This document shows, in pieces, positions 7,804 through 16,061 of a DNA stretch of 64,000 bases. The stretch spans positions 16,246 through 80,245 of the forward strand of contig PCBG01000014.1 of the NCBI GenBank assembly GCA_002731315.1, in the 5' to 3' direction. The translations under genes were made by a program, and so were the position numbers. Numbering within the stretch: the stretch's first letter is position 1; each line of letters begins with the position of its first letter. Below the pieces are notes generated by a model. That model was not told where the DNA came from. It worked only from the letters and a program-made list of their open reading frames with translations, and did no database searches. The DNA is from Rhodospirillaceae bacterium. Its GTDB lineage: Bacteria; Pseudomonadota; Alphaproteobacteria; Puniceispirillales; Puniceispirillaceae.

Positions 7804-8760
7804 ATGCAACAGATAGATCAAGTTCAGTCCGATACTGCACCGCAAGCTGCGGTTGAGGCAGCAGCCGAGATTGCTGCGGATATTGATGCCCTTGGCGCGG
7901 CAGGCAATGGCGCAAGCGCAGATCAATCAGCCCACGAAGGGGAGGTTTCGCCTGCCATCGCAGGCGATTACCCATCGATGGCGGCTGGCAAGGATGAAAA
8001 AGGCGGGACTACTTCACAACAGGTCGGGCGGAAACAGGCCAACACCTTTCTTGTGATTAAAGAGTTGCGCTCGATCTCGCGGGGCCGTTCGCTGCGCCTG
8101 CAACCCGATGACATTATCGCTGCCATTGATGGCAAACCGTTCCACGACGATATCGAGACGTTTCTCGACATCATGTTCGAATGTGACCAGGACCATGGCG
8201 TGATGTTGACGGTCTGGCGTAAGGGAACACTAATCAATGTTATTGCGCGAGGACCTCTGGGATGTGTTTTTGAGCATGCTAAACAGGAGGCCTCGGAGGC
8301 TGTGGCGCGGGATTTCAGCGCGTTTCAAGTAGACTCCCAGGAACACTATGCGACCTTTGAGGTGCTTCGTGACATTTTTCGTAACTGTGCGGTTTTGGAT
8401 ACGCGGCTCTCGCCCGCTGCGTTTATTTTTCCACCCCTCTGGGCAATTCAGCACCGACTTTGGGAAGTGTTGCTGGCAACATCTCTCATTTACGGGGCTA
8501 CCCTTGCGGTGCATTGGGCGCTGTTTGTTGTCGCCTATATCATTCTCAGCGTCTATTTGCGGAGAGCACATTTAGTGTTGCGTCGCAGCTTTGGCCTGAT
8601 GCGTGGCCGCCATATCTGGATGGTTATTGCTGCGCGATCCGAACTTGAGGTTCAAAAACTTTGCCGTGAACTGGATCCAAAATGCATCTTCATGCCAGAT
8701 CTTGTGGGCCCACCCGAAACCGACCCGCAGCCCAAGAAACGCCGCCGCCGCCGGTCCTGA
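7804..8760 (+). CDS. PDZ-like domain membrane protein, unknown function
   Basis: Four parts can be seen in 318 residues. First comes an Ala/Asp/Gln-rich disordered N-terminus (about 1-80). A PDZ-like segment follows (about 82-150), with RSLRLQPDDIIAAIDGKPF in the position where trypsin-like PDZ domains carry their GD-x-I-x-x-I-n-G turn. Next is a hydrophobic region (about 205-255) that looks like a DUF2628-type pair of helices preceded by PPLWAIQHRLW. The C-terminus is strongly basic (KKRRRRRS). It is 49 bases after the coiled-coil gene. No catalytic residues are visible. Confidence 0.65.
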   Translation: MQQIDQVQSDTAPQAAVEAAAEIAADIDALGAAGNGASADQSAHEGEVSPAIAGDYPSMAAGKDEKGGTTSQQVGRKQANTFLVIKELRSISRGRSLRLQPDDIIAAIDGKPFHDDIETFLDIMFECDQDHGVMLTVWRKGTLINVIARGPLGCVFEHAKQEASEAVARDFSAFQVDSQEHYATFEVLRDIFRNCAVLDTRLSPAAFIFPPLWAIQHRLWEVLLATSLIYGATLAVHWALFVVAYIILSVYLRRAHLVLRRSFGLMRGRHIWMVIAARSELEVQKLCRELDPKCIFMPDLVGPPETDPQPKKRRRRRS

Positions 8761-8952
8761 ACGAACCCGTGCTGGTATTGTAAGCTGTTCCGAGCTGCAT
8801 GATGCGTGCCCCCTATCCGGGTGATATTGCACATTTATCCAGTGTCTATCCTATTTCCCTGGTGACGGATTACCAGCGCCTGCGTCATACTGACGTGTAG
8901 GTTTTCCCGTGCTGCAGGTGTTGATGAAACGGGATGCTTTTGGGGTTGTGCG

Positions 8953-10383
8953 ATGGTCAAAAGTCATGGTCAGGGGGATAAAACGGGCCGGCCGACCACA
9001 CTTAACACGTCCGATGAACTAGCCGTATTGAATGAAGGGGCAATACCTTTCGCCATGGCTGTCAGGGTCTGGCTCAAGATCAGCCTGCTCAGTTTTGGCG
9101 GTCCGGCCGGCCAGATTGCCGTTATGCACAGGCTTGTGGTGACCGAGATGAAATGGGTCAGTGAACAACGTTTCCTGCATGCATTAAATTTTTGTATGTT
9201 GCTTCCCGGTCCAGAGGCACAGCAGCTGACAATTTATCTTGGCTGGTTGCTGCATCGTTTGCGTGGCGGCATTGTTGCCGGCGTTCTGTTTGTTCTGCCG
9301 GGCGCGATATCCATGCTCTCGCTCAGTATGATCTATGTCACCTACCAGAATGCAGCTGTCCTTGAATCCGTTTTTGTTGGAGTGAAGGCTACTGTGTTGG
9401 CGATTGTGCTGTCTGCACTCTACCGGCTGGCCAGACGACTGGTTCATCGGCCGGTCATGCTCTCCATTGCGGTGGGGGCTTTTGTTTGCAGCTTCGTGCT
9501 TTCCGTGCCTTTTCCAATGGTGATATTGCTTGCGGGTCTTGCCGGCATTATATCCCAGTCCAGTATCGATCAGGATGGCGCGGCGGGAAAGGATGACCGC
9601 AAAGAGGTGGATCTCGCCTTCGCCGCGTCATCCGCAAGTGACGACGTGTCGGTTAGGCGTGCTGTTACGGTTCTAGCTATATGCGGCGCGATCTGGCTGC
9701 TGCCTGTAATCGTAATCCACGCTGTGCTTGGCAGCGGGCATATTTATGCGCAACAAAGCCTATTTTTTAGCCAGATGGCGGTGGTGACGTTTGGAGGCGC
9801 CTATGCGGTGCTGTCTTACATGGCGGAGCAGACAGTGGATCATTACGGATGGTTGACTGGCGGTGAAATGCTGGACGGGCTCGGTCTTACAGAAACGACG
9901 CCGGGGCCTTTGATCATGGTGACGCAGTTTGTCGGCTTTGTCGCCGCCTATCGCAATCCGGGTACGCTCGATCCGATGCTGGCCGGCATGCTGGGGGCGC
10001 TGGTGGCAAGCTGGGTCACTTTTGCCCCCTGCTTTCTCTGGATTTTCCTCGGCGCCCCCTATATCGAAAGACTTCGGGGCAATGCTGTTCTGGCACGGGT
10101 GCTGTCCTGCATTACCGCCGCCGTAGTGGGAGTTATCCTGAATCTGACGGTCTGGTTCGGCGTTCAGGTGCTTTTTACCAAATTACGGCCTGTGCCCATA
10201 TCTTTTTTCACCGGGCAGACAGCGTCGGTGGTACTGCCAGTTCTGGAAAGTTTTGATCCGCTTGTTGGCGCGATCATGGTGGTAGCGTTGCTGGCTATCA
10301 CTGTGTTACGCATTGGCATGATTAAGGTGCTGCTGTGCAGCTCGGCTTTCGGTCTTGCAGCCGGAATGGCCGGACTGATTTGA
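8953..10383 (+). CDS. chrA: Chromate transporter family protein (ChrA-type, two CHR domains)
   Basis: The 476-residue product is a two-domain CHR-family permease. The N-terminal half has the signature LKISLLSFGGPAGQIAVMHR and LLPGPEAQQLTIYLGW; the C-terminal half repeats it as FSQMAVVTFGGAYAVLSYMAEQ and LTETTPGPLIMVTQFVGF. About ten to twelve membrane helices are predicted from hydrophobicity. Characterised members export chromate and are sulfate-antagonised; the true substrate here is unknown. It is transcribed alone between the flagellar run and motB, and ends 58 bases from the motB stop. Confidence 0.88.
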   Translation: MVKSHGQGDKTGRPTTLNTSDELAVLNEGAIPFAMAVRVWLKISLLSFGGPAGQIAVMHRLVVTEMKWVSEQRFLHALNFCMLLPGPEAQQLTIYLGWLLHRLRGGIVAGVLFVLPGAISMLSLSMIYVTYQNAAVLESVFVGVKATVLAIVLSALYRLARRLVHRPVMLSIAVGAFVCSFVLSVPFPMVILLAGLAGIISQSSIDQDGAAGKDDRKEVDLAFAASSASDDVSVRRAVTVLAICGAIWLLPVIVIHAVLGSGHIYAQQSLFFSQMAVVTFGGAYAVLSYMAEQTVDHYGWLTGGEMLDGLGLTETTPGPLIMVTQFVGFVAAYRNPGTLDPMLAGMLGALVASWVTFAPCFLWIFLGAPYIERLRGNAVLARVLSCITAAVVGVILNLTVWFGVQVLFTKLRPVPISFFTGQTASVVLPVLESFDPLVGAIMVVALLAITVLRIGMIKVLLCSSAFGLAAGMAGLI

Positions 10384-10440
10384 ACAGGGGCCTACAACGA
10401 TCCGTATGCCGTAAGTGTGCTTAGGCGTAGGACCATCTAT

Positions 10441-11598
10441 CTAATAATTTATTTCGATTTCGATGCGACGATTTGTGGAACGTCCGTTTGCGGTATCATT
10501 TGACTCAACCGGCTGCGACTCACCGAAGCTCACAGCCTGCATTCTGCCAGCCGGCACCTTGCCCGTGTCTTCTAGCGCTTGGACCACACTGGCGGCGCGA
10601 GCCGCGGCAAGGTCCCAGTTGTCACGGAACTGTGAGCCAAAGATCAAGGGCACATTATCGGTATGGCCGGATACATTAATCGCGCCCTTGCCGCCTTCAT
10701 TAACACCGGCAATCTCTTCCATGATCTGGCGTGCTGAGGCGGTCAACTCGGCAGAGCCGGAAGGAAATGCACCGCCCGCGCCGATTGTAATGATCACGCG
10801 GTCATCTTCACGCTGCACATCCACCAGACCCTGGCCGATTTCCTGACGCAGCGCCACGCGCAGTTCATCCTCTGCGATCTCGGCTCGCTCATTACGCTCT
10901 TTCTTTTCCGCTGCTTCTTCCTGTGCTTCTGCCGCTGCAGCACCGTTCGATTGCATCGCCGCCTCTGCGGCTGCCGCAAGCTGGGACAACTTCTGCTCAA
11001 GCCCACCAAAAAGCACTTCCTGATCCGCCTTGCCGGCAGCCTGTTTGGCTTTGTCGATAGCGTCTAAGGTCTCCTGGAGAAGATTTGGTAATTCGGCGTC
11101 AGCGGTGTCTGTCGGGGTAAAGTTCACCACCACATTTTCGCCCAAGACCTCGACTTCGATGTCGCCACGTGCGATGGCATCCTCAAGCGCCTTGACGACG
11201 TCTTCTGCCGCCTTTGCCTCGCCAGACTCCTGATCATTCTCTTTGGCTTTGACGTCGAGGTCAGGCTTGGTGATATCGGTTGTCTGCTGAGTCATGTCCT
11301 TGGTAACCGATGGCGCCGGCGATGGGCTAAAATTCAGCGACAGTACCGTGGTACCTTTCGGTTGTTCGACGATCGGTACCACACGCTGCACACCAAATGC
11401 GTTCTTTAGCGAACCCGAAATCTGCTTGAATTTTGGCACGTTGAATTCGGCAAATGACAGGATGAGAACGAAGAAGGCCATTAGCAGTGTCGCCATATCG
11501 GCGAAAGTGGCCATCCATGCTGGTGCCCCTACAGGGGGGCACTTCGGGCATTCCTCTTCTTCCTGCTCTTCGACCTCTGCTTCTGCGGCTTCGTTCAT
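10441..11598 (-). CDS. motB: Flagellar stator protein MotB, PomB-like
   Basis: MotB anchors the ion-conducting stator to peptidoglycan. The 385-residue product has an acidic N-terminus with CPKCPP, then the single membrane helix APAWMATFADMATLLMAFF, whose Asp34 is the ion-binding residue. A plug/linker of about 200 residues rich in Glu, Ala and Lys follows, then a C-terminal OmpA-type domain with the NVSGHTDNVPL motif. The helix and the next stretch (VPKFKQISGSLKNAFGVQR) resemble Vibrio PomB more than enteric MotB, which suggests a sodium-driven stator. It lies 46 bases after motA. Confidence 0.93.
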   Translation of the reverse strand: MNEAAEAEVEEQEEEECPKCPPVGAPAWMATFADMATLLMAFFVLILSFAEFNVPKFKQISGSLKNAFGVQRVVPIVEQPKGTTVLSLNFSPSPAPSVTKDMTQQTTDITKPDLDVKAKENDQESGEAKAAEDVVKALEDAIARGDIEVEVLGENVVVNFTPTDTADAELPNLLQETLDAIDKAKQAAGKADQEVLFGGLEQKLSQLAAAAEAAMQSNGAAAAEAQEEAAEKKERNERAEIAEDELRVALRQEIGQGLVDVQREDDRVIITIGAGGAFPSGSAELTASARQIMEEIAGVNEGGKGAINVSGHTDNVPLIFGSQFRDNWDLAAARAASVVQALEDTGKVPAGRMQAVSFGESQPVESNDTANGRSTNRRIEIEINY

Positions 11599-11644
11599 TT
11601 TTCTGTCTCCTGCAATATGGACCCGACACGGTCTGATCTATGGA

Positions 11645-12406
11645 TCAGGCGGCGGCCATCTTTTCTTGCAGTTTCGGTGGCAGGTTCGAGAGAAGCTGAT
11701 CCTGAATGTTGCGCGGCGACTCACCGCGTGCAATGTTACGCAGCCCTTCCACAACCATTTCTCGGTACACGAGTTCATAGGCTGTGTACCCTTCGAGTTT
11801 GGTCACCATCGGCGCGAAGAGAATATTTGCAATAAAGGCGCCGTATAGCGTTGTCAGCAGGGCCACGGCCATGGCCGGACCAATGGCTTTCGGGTCGGCC
11901 ATGTTGCCAAGCATAAGAACGAGGCCAACCAGCGTACCGATCATGCCCATCGCAGGGGCCAGATCAACCCATGCTTTGATGACACCCTGGTTTGCTTCAT
12001 GGCGCGACTTCATCGCCTTGATTTCCTGTTTCAGCTGGGCTGTCAGCTTAGCTTCGTCGGCGCCATCTACCAACATCTGCAGGCCCTTTTCAAAAAACTT
12101 GTCAGGGGTTTCCTGACCCTCGAGGGCCATCATGCCGTCTTTACGGGCGATGCCTGCAAGATCCACCATGCGCTCGATCATTGCGTCCTGTGGCTTGACT
12201 GGTGGCAGGAAAGCTTTTGCCATAGTACCAAAGCTGGCCAGAAAAACAGGCAAGGGCGCTGTATACATGACGGCAAAGAACGTTCCACCAAAAACAATGA
12301 GAATTGAGGCAACATCGATAAAAGGTCCGATGCCGCCGCCGGAAATCATTGCTCCCAGGATCATTCCAATCGCTCCAAGAAGGCCGATAAGTGACGCGAT
12401 ATCCAT
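11645..12406 (-). CDS. motA: Flagellar stator protein MotA, PomA-like
   Basis: The 253-residue protein has four membrane helices, a cytoplasmic loop between helices 2 and 3, and the conserved APAMGMIGTLVGLVLMLGNM and DPKAIGPAMAVALLTTLYGA blocks that line the ion channel. These match the PomA branch (sodium stators) very closely; the assignment to sodium is inference from resemblance. AGAGGA precedes the ATG, and a sigma-54 promoter lies at 12447-12463. It is the first gene of a motA-motB pair transcribed away from the fli cluster. Confidence 0.94.
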   Translation of the reverse strand: MDIASLIGLLGAIGMILGAMISGGGIGPFIDVASILIVFGGTFFAVMYTAPLPVFLASFGTMAKAFLPPVKPQDAMIERMVDLAGIARKDGMMALEGQETPDKFFEKGLQMLVDGADEAKLTAQLKQEIKAMKSRHEANQGVIKAWVDLAPAMGMIGTLVGLVLMLGNMADPKAIGPAMAVALLTTLYGAFIANILFAPMVTKLEGYTAYELVYREMVVEGLRNIARGESPRNIQDQLLSNLPPKLQEKMAAA

Positions 12407-12446
12407 GATGTCTTTGTCCTCTAGTTAGCGCATGCTGGTTGTCAAA

Positions 12447-12463
12447 TAGCAATTTCCGTACCA
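12447..12463 (-). promoter_or_regulatory. Sigma-54 (-24/-12) promoter of motA-motB
   Basis: Read on the minus strand, TGGTACGGAAATTGCT has GG and GC exactly ten bases apart (12461-12462 and 12449-12450). The -12 element TTGCT is perfect and the -24 element differs from TGGCAC at one base. The transcript would start near 12437, about 30 bases before the motA ATG. Confidence 0.7.
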
Positions 12464-12635
12464 AACCGGTTCTTTGCTGGTTTCAGTCCTCGATTAGGAG
12501 GATATTATTAGATTAGCAGAAAGGTAAAACGTTGGCGACTGCGGCAACGCGCGCAGGCTGTCGTGGGTAAATTGCCAATTCCATCATCAATGACATCAAT
12601 GTAGACTTAATGGAAATGGATCGGGAGGTTGGTTG

Positions 12636-13136
12636 ATGTTCAGACGGCACACGATTCTCGCTATGCTTGTCGCCATGTTTACCTGGGTGATGGCGCTGCT
12701 TGTCCTGCCGGCGCCAGTTTGGGCCACCAATTATATGGCGCGGGACTATCTGGTTGTTGACCTGCGTTTTGGTATCGAATGGTTAAGGTGTTCGGTGGGC
12801 CAGGTCTGGAATGGGACAACATGCGAAGGCGAGGTACTAACACTGGATCATGAACAAATCGCGATGGCGATAGAGCAGGCGAATGAACAACTTGGCGGAA
12901 ACTGGCGTCTACCAACGCTTGAAGAGCTGGAAGGGCTGGTCTGTACAGAGTGCACAAGACCCCTTATCGATCCTGACATGTTTCCGGAAACGGCTTCCGA
13001 GCCCTATTGGACGGGTGAGAAAAACGGCATGGCCACCCGCCATTATTTTTCTGTGAATTTCTTTAACGGCTGGACATTTGGCCGGTTTTTTCCGAACCAG
13101 CAGTTGGCGGTTCGACTTGTCCGTGATCGATACTGA
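12636..13136 (+). CDS. Exported Lcl-type (DUF1566-like) domain protein
   Basis: The ATG at 12636 has GGGAGG eight bases upstream; an adjacent TTG at 12633 is ignored. The 166-residue product begins with a clear Sec signal peptide (about 30 residues, ending APVWA). The mature part contains WRLPTLEELEGLV, then YWTGE and FNGWTFGRF, and ends VRLVRDRY: the pattern of the Lcl C-terminal/DUF1566 fold, a C-type-lectin-like domain found in surface and secreted proteins. Four cysteines could form disulfides. Its ligand is unknown. The last 74 bases overlap a convergent minus-strand gene. Confidence 0.75.
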   Translation: MFRRHTILAMLVAMFTWVMALLVLPAPVWATNYMARDYLVVDLRFGIEWLRCSVGQVWNGTTCEGEVLTLDHEQIAMAIEQANEQLGGNWRLPTLEELEGLVCTECTRPLIDPDMFPETASEPYWTGEKNGMATRHYFSVNFFNGWTFGRFFPNQQLAVRLVRDRY

Positions 13137-13407
13137 CCGGTCTTGCGCGGGTGAATGATTGCGGCTTCTGCTCGGACGTCACGCCGGCTTTCCAGGCAAT
13201 CACCTTGATTACAAAGCCCAGAAACCCCAACAAGCAAATGCCGACCGCAGGCCACATCGGTGTGACAGAATCCAAACTCTGCAGAGCGTCATTGGTTACA
13301 ATCGCGAAAATGGCCACGCCGACAGCGACCGATAGAAAAAGCCTGATCACCTGACACCGGTGACAGACACTTCCGCGCTGAGGACGTGTCTTGGAAACAG
13401 TAAGCAT
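13063..13407 (-). CDS. Small two-helix membrane protein, unknown function
   Basis: The 114-residue product has a basic N-terminus with CHRCQ, a membrane helix at about residues 22-41, a second at about 50-72, and a basic tail. AAGG stands seven bases before the ATG at 13407. The 3' end overlaps the convergent Lcl-type gene by 74 bases, so the last 25 codons may be less trustworthy than the rest. No family is recognised. Confidence 0.5.
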   Translation of the reverse strand: MLTVSKTRPQRGSVCHRCQVIRLFLSVAVGVAIFAIVTNDALQSLDSVTPMWPAVGICLLGFLGFVIKVIAWKAGVTSEQKPQSFTRARPVSIDHGQVEPPTAGSEKTGQMSSR

Positions 13408-13772
13408 TGCCTGACCTTATCCTGTTCTCTGTGCGCTATGCCGCGCATTGGCTTTTATCGTTGGTCGCGGCCTGTCTTCCGCATGTCTGCCAACAGCCCA
13501 GTGTAGAAGGTGAGTAACCCACCCGTTCCGTACGCAAACGGTACCTGAAGAAACATTCAATTGTTATGCCAATTTAGCCATTAGCGAGGCAAATTTCACG
13601 TCTAATTCTTGACGCGTCCATATCCATGGACCCACGAGATTTTTTAACCTATTGTTAATAAATGACAAATTTGTCTGAATTCTGACAAACCTTGTCGTCA
13701 AATTGTTTTTTTGATTTACGGAACGCGGCTTCTCATCATGCTTTCAAGACAGCACAGGCAAGGGAGGACGCC
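13408..13772. other. Intergenic region upstream of rpoN
   Basis: These 365 bases hold no credible gene. The half next to rpoN is AT-rich and contains a CtrA-type box (13644-13658). A short inverted repeat around CCGTACGCAAACGGTACC (about 13527-13544) is visible but unexplained. Confidence 0.6.
13644..13658 (+). promoter_or_regulatory. CtrA-type binding site upstream of rpoN
   Basis: TTAACCTATTGTTAA fits the full alphaproteobacterial CtrA consensus TTAA-N7-TTAA exactly. It lies 115 bases before the rpoN ATG, in an otherwise gene-free AT-rich stretch, a plausible place for an activator or repressor of rpoN. Confidence 0.55.
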
Positions 13773-15287
13773 ATGCAGTTAATGCCATCTTTACAGGTCA
13801 AGCAAAAACAGTCACTTGTTATGACTCCCCAGTTGCAGCAGGCAATCAAGTTGCTGCAGATGACGAATCTGGATATTGCCGCCTTTCTTCAGGAACAGGC
13901 GCTGGATAATCCGTTCATTGAATTTGATGCCGATAACCAGGCACCAGCTGAATTCGACACTAACTCATCCGGCCAGGTTGAGGATGACCGCGGCGGCAAG
14001 ACGGATACTCCTGGTGAGAACAGCAGCCTTGACCGTGATATGACGGAAGGCGCCGCTATCGCGGATGACCCGACCGCCCATGCCGATGTTGAAAACAGAT
14101 ATGAGTCTGCGTCGCTGGATTATGGCCGTGAACAGCGCAGCCGTCCGTCTGATACCGACTGGGACGCGCTTGCCAATCTAGCTGAGACCGGTCCGGATAG
14201 CCTTGTCGAGTTTGTGCTGCGCCAGATTGATCTGACGATCTTTGATTCTGCTGACCGTGTTATCGCTTATGCGTTAGCCGAGGCGCTGGAGCCGACGGGC
14301 TGGCTTGGTCGGCCGCTATCAGATATTGCTGCTGTCTGCGGCTGTTCTGAGGCAGAGGTTGGGGCTGTCCTAAACACAGTTCAGCGGCTGGAGCCAGAAG
14401 GCGTTTTCGCACGTGACCTTGCCGAATGTCTGCGTATTCAGGCCCGTGAACGGGGCCTGCTGGATGGTGTCATGATCGTGGTACTGGATCATCTCGACAT
14501 GCTGGCGAATGGTGACCTGCAGCAATTGGCCCGCCGTGCCGGCGCAACAACCGAAGATATTGCTACAGCGTTGAAGCTGATCCGTGAAATGAACCCGAAG
14601 CCGGGTGAGGCCTATGAAGCAGCCCCGCTAAGAGTTCACGCACCGGATGTGATTGTGACACCGGGGCCCGATGGCTGGGTAGTCGATCTGAACCGGTCAA
14701 CCCTGCCATCGCTGACAATTAATGAAGAATATGCGGCTGCCGTTAATAACGGGCGCAAGAGCAAGGCCGAGGACGCTACCAGCCAGTTTGCTGCCGAGTC
14801 TCTGGGTTCGGCACGTTGGCTGCGCCGCGCTCTAGACCAACGCAACAGTACAACTCTGAAAATTGCCGGCGAGATCATCCGCCAGCAGGCTGACTTCCTG
14901 ACGGACGGCTTATCAGCATTGAAGCCGCTGGCACTCAAGGATGTCGCAGAAGCCGTTGGCATGCATGAAAGCACCGTCAGTCGTGTAACGAGTGGTCTGT
15001 TGCTTGCCACGCCTAAGGGCTGTTTTCCGCTGAAGTCTCTGTTCAGCGTATCGCTGGCTACTGATGAAGGGGATAGCAAAGCTGCTGCTGCAGTGCGCAA
15101 CATGATCGAAGCGATTATTTGTGGTGAGCCGGCAAGCAAGCCCTACAGCGATGACGCGATTGCCGGCATGGTGTCGGAAAAGGGTGTCAAGCTAGCGCGC
15201 CGCACCGTTGCCAAATATCGTGACATGCTGAAAATTCCTTCTTCCTCAGAGCGTCGCCGTCGCGCCCGGCTGGAAATGGCTGTCTAA
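13773..15287 (+). CDS. rpoN: RNA polymerase sigma-54 factor
   Basis: Sigma-54 directs RNA polymerase to -24/-12 promoters and needs an AAA+ activator. The ATG at 13773 has AGGGAGG five bases upstream; an in-frame TTG at 13692 lacks one. The 504-residue product contains region I (KQKQSLVMTPQLQQAIKLLQ), an acidic linker, the core-binding domain, a helix-turn-helix (KDVAEAVGMHESTVSRVTSG), and near the end the RpoN box ARRTVAKYRD. It is monocistronic: a strong terminator follows, and the hpf/ptsN genes that often follow rpoN are absent. Likely targets in this window are fliL, fliO and motA. Confidence 0.97.
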   Translation: MQLMPSLQVKQKQSLVMTPQLQQAIKLLQMTNLDIAAFLQEQALDNPFIEFDADNQAPAEFDTNSSGQVEDDRGGKTDTPGENSSLDRDMTEGAAIADDPTAHADVENRYESASLDYGREQRSRPSDTDWDALANLAETGPDSLVEFVLRQIDLTIFDSADRVIAYALAEALEPTGWLGRPLSDIAAVCGCSEAEVGAVLNTVQRLEPEGVFARDLAECLRIQARERGLLDGVMIVVLDHLDMLANGDLQQLARRAGATTEDIATALKLIREMNPKPGEAYEAAPLRVHAPDVIVTPGPDGWVVDLNRSTLPSLTINEEYAAAVNNGRKSKAEDATSQFAAESLGSARWLRRALDQRNSTTLKIAGEIIRQQADFLTDGLSALKPLALKDVAEAVGMHESTVSRVTSGLLLATPKGCFPLKSLFSVSLATDEGDSKAAAAVRNMIEAIICGEPASKPYSDDAIAGMVSEKGVKLARRTVAKYRDMLKIPSSSERRRRARLEMAV

Positions 15288-15326
15288 GATGTATGTCTGA
15301 AACCCAAACGTACCCCTCGAAACCTT

Positions 15327-15352
15327 GACCTGCCGCCGGCAGGTCTTTTTTT
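15327..15352 (+). terminator. Rho-independent terminator of rpoN
   Basis: GACCTGCC and GGCAGGTC form a perfect 8-bp stem with a 3-base loop, followed at once by seven T residues. It starts 40 bases after the rpoN stop codon. Confidence 0.9.
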
Positions 15353-15410
15353 GCCCGATCGACTATAACCGGCGCTTTGTTTGGCCTATTGCAGTAAGGG
15401 GACGGGGTGG

Positions 15411-15456
15411 CGGGATGATCCCGTGGTTGCGGTCACGCGCCCCACCACCACGGGAC
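15411..15456. repeat. Nested inverted repeats of unknown role
   Basis: Two mutually exclusive hairpins share bases. CGGGAT-g-ATCCCG is a 13-base palindrome (15411-15423), and TCCCGTGGT (15419-15427) pairs perfectly with ACCACGGGA (15447-15455) across a 19-base loop. A-residues follow on the plus strand, so it is not a plain terminator for rpoN. On the minus strand it lies just past the end of the 15479 gene, but the T-run comes before the stem instead of after it. Confidence 0.5.
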
Positions 15457-15478
15457 AAAAAATCGTAATGATGCGTGA

Positions 15479-15679
15479 TTAGCTATCGGATTGAAGAAAG
15501 AAAATCAGCGGCACCGTTTCGGTCTTGGCTGGTTTATCTGTCTCATCAAAATGCACGATCTGGATACATGGCATTAAGTCATGCTGGCCGCTTTCGGCCA
15601 CATCATCTGCGATGGCGCCGAACAAGGCGGCATCTTCAAAGCTCTCGGGCGTATTTGTGTACTGTTCCTGCATGACCAT
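15479..15679 (-). CDS. Small hypothetical protein
   Basis: A 66-residue product with no recognisable domain; it is acidic in the first half and has one short hydrophobic stretch near the end (VPLIFFL). The ribosome-binding site is weak. It is kept because it follows two related genes in the same direction with a 49-base gap. It could be a chance frame. Confidence 0.35.
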   Translation of the reverse strand: MVMQEQYTNTPESFEDAALFGAIADDVAESGQHDLMPCIQIVHFDETDKPAKTETVPLIFFLQSDS

Positions 15680-15728
15680 TTCCCGCGTCTGTTGGTGTCA
15701 GCCTCTGATGACAGAATGTGTGCAGGAT

Positions 15729-16061
15729 TCATGCCATTGCAGCGATATAGCGCAGAAATTCACTATGGGTCGCCGGCATGTCATCCAGCGTCTGGAACAG
15801 CGCCGCCGCACTGAATGGCTGGGCAGATGTCAGGCCGCTGGCAACCGCGGTCAACGCCCAGTTGCCACCGGCCAAAACTTCAGGAATTCCCAAAATATCA
15901 CCGCCGGTAAAAACAGCGCGGCTGCGGGCACCTGCCTTGTCCAGCACAAGGATGCATCCTTGGCGCACAAGATAGAACTGCTTGGCCTTCTGGCCGGCGT
16001 GAAAAAGGGCTTCGCCGTGATAGAGCCTTATTACGGGACGTTTTGTAGAGACACCTGCCAT
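15729..16061 (-). CDS. Stand-alone cyclic-nucleotide-binding-like domain protein
   Basis: The 110-residue product is almost entirely one Crp/cAMP-binding beta-roll: GEALFHAGQKAKQFYLVRQG is the start of the fold, followed by a hydrophobic strand, then FTGGDILGIPEVLAGG in the place of the phosphate-binding cassette. No helix-turn-helix, kinase or channel domain is attached, and the cassette lacks the classical Glu...Arg-Ser/Thr-Ala residues, so nucleotide binding is doubtful. It lies 25 bases after a second protein of the same kind. A stand-alone sensor or partner protein is a reasonable guess. Confidence 0.7.
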   Translation of the reverse strand: MAGVSTKRPVIRLYHGEALFHAGQKAKQFYLVRQGCILVLDKAGARSRAVFTGGDILGIPEVLAGGNWALTAVASGLTSAQPFSAAALFQTLDDMPATHSEFLRYIAAMA

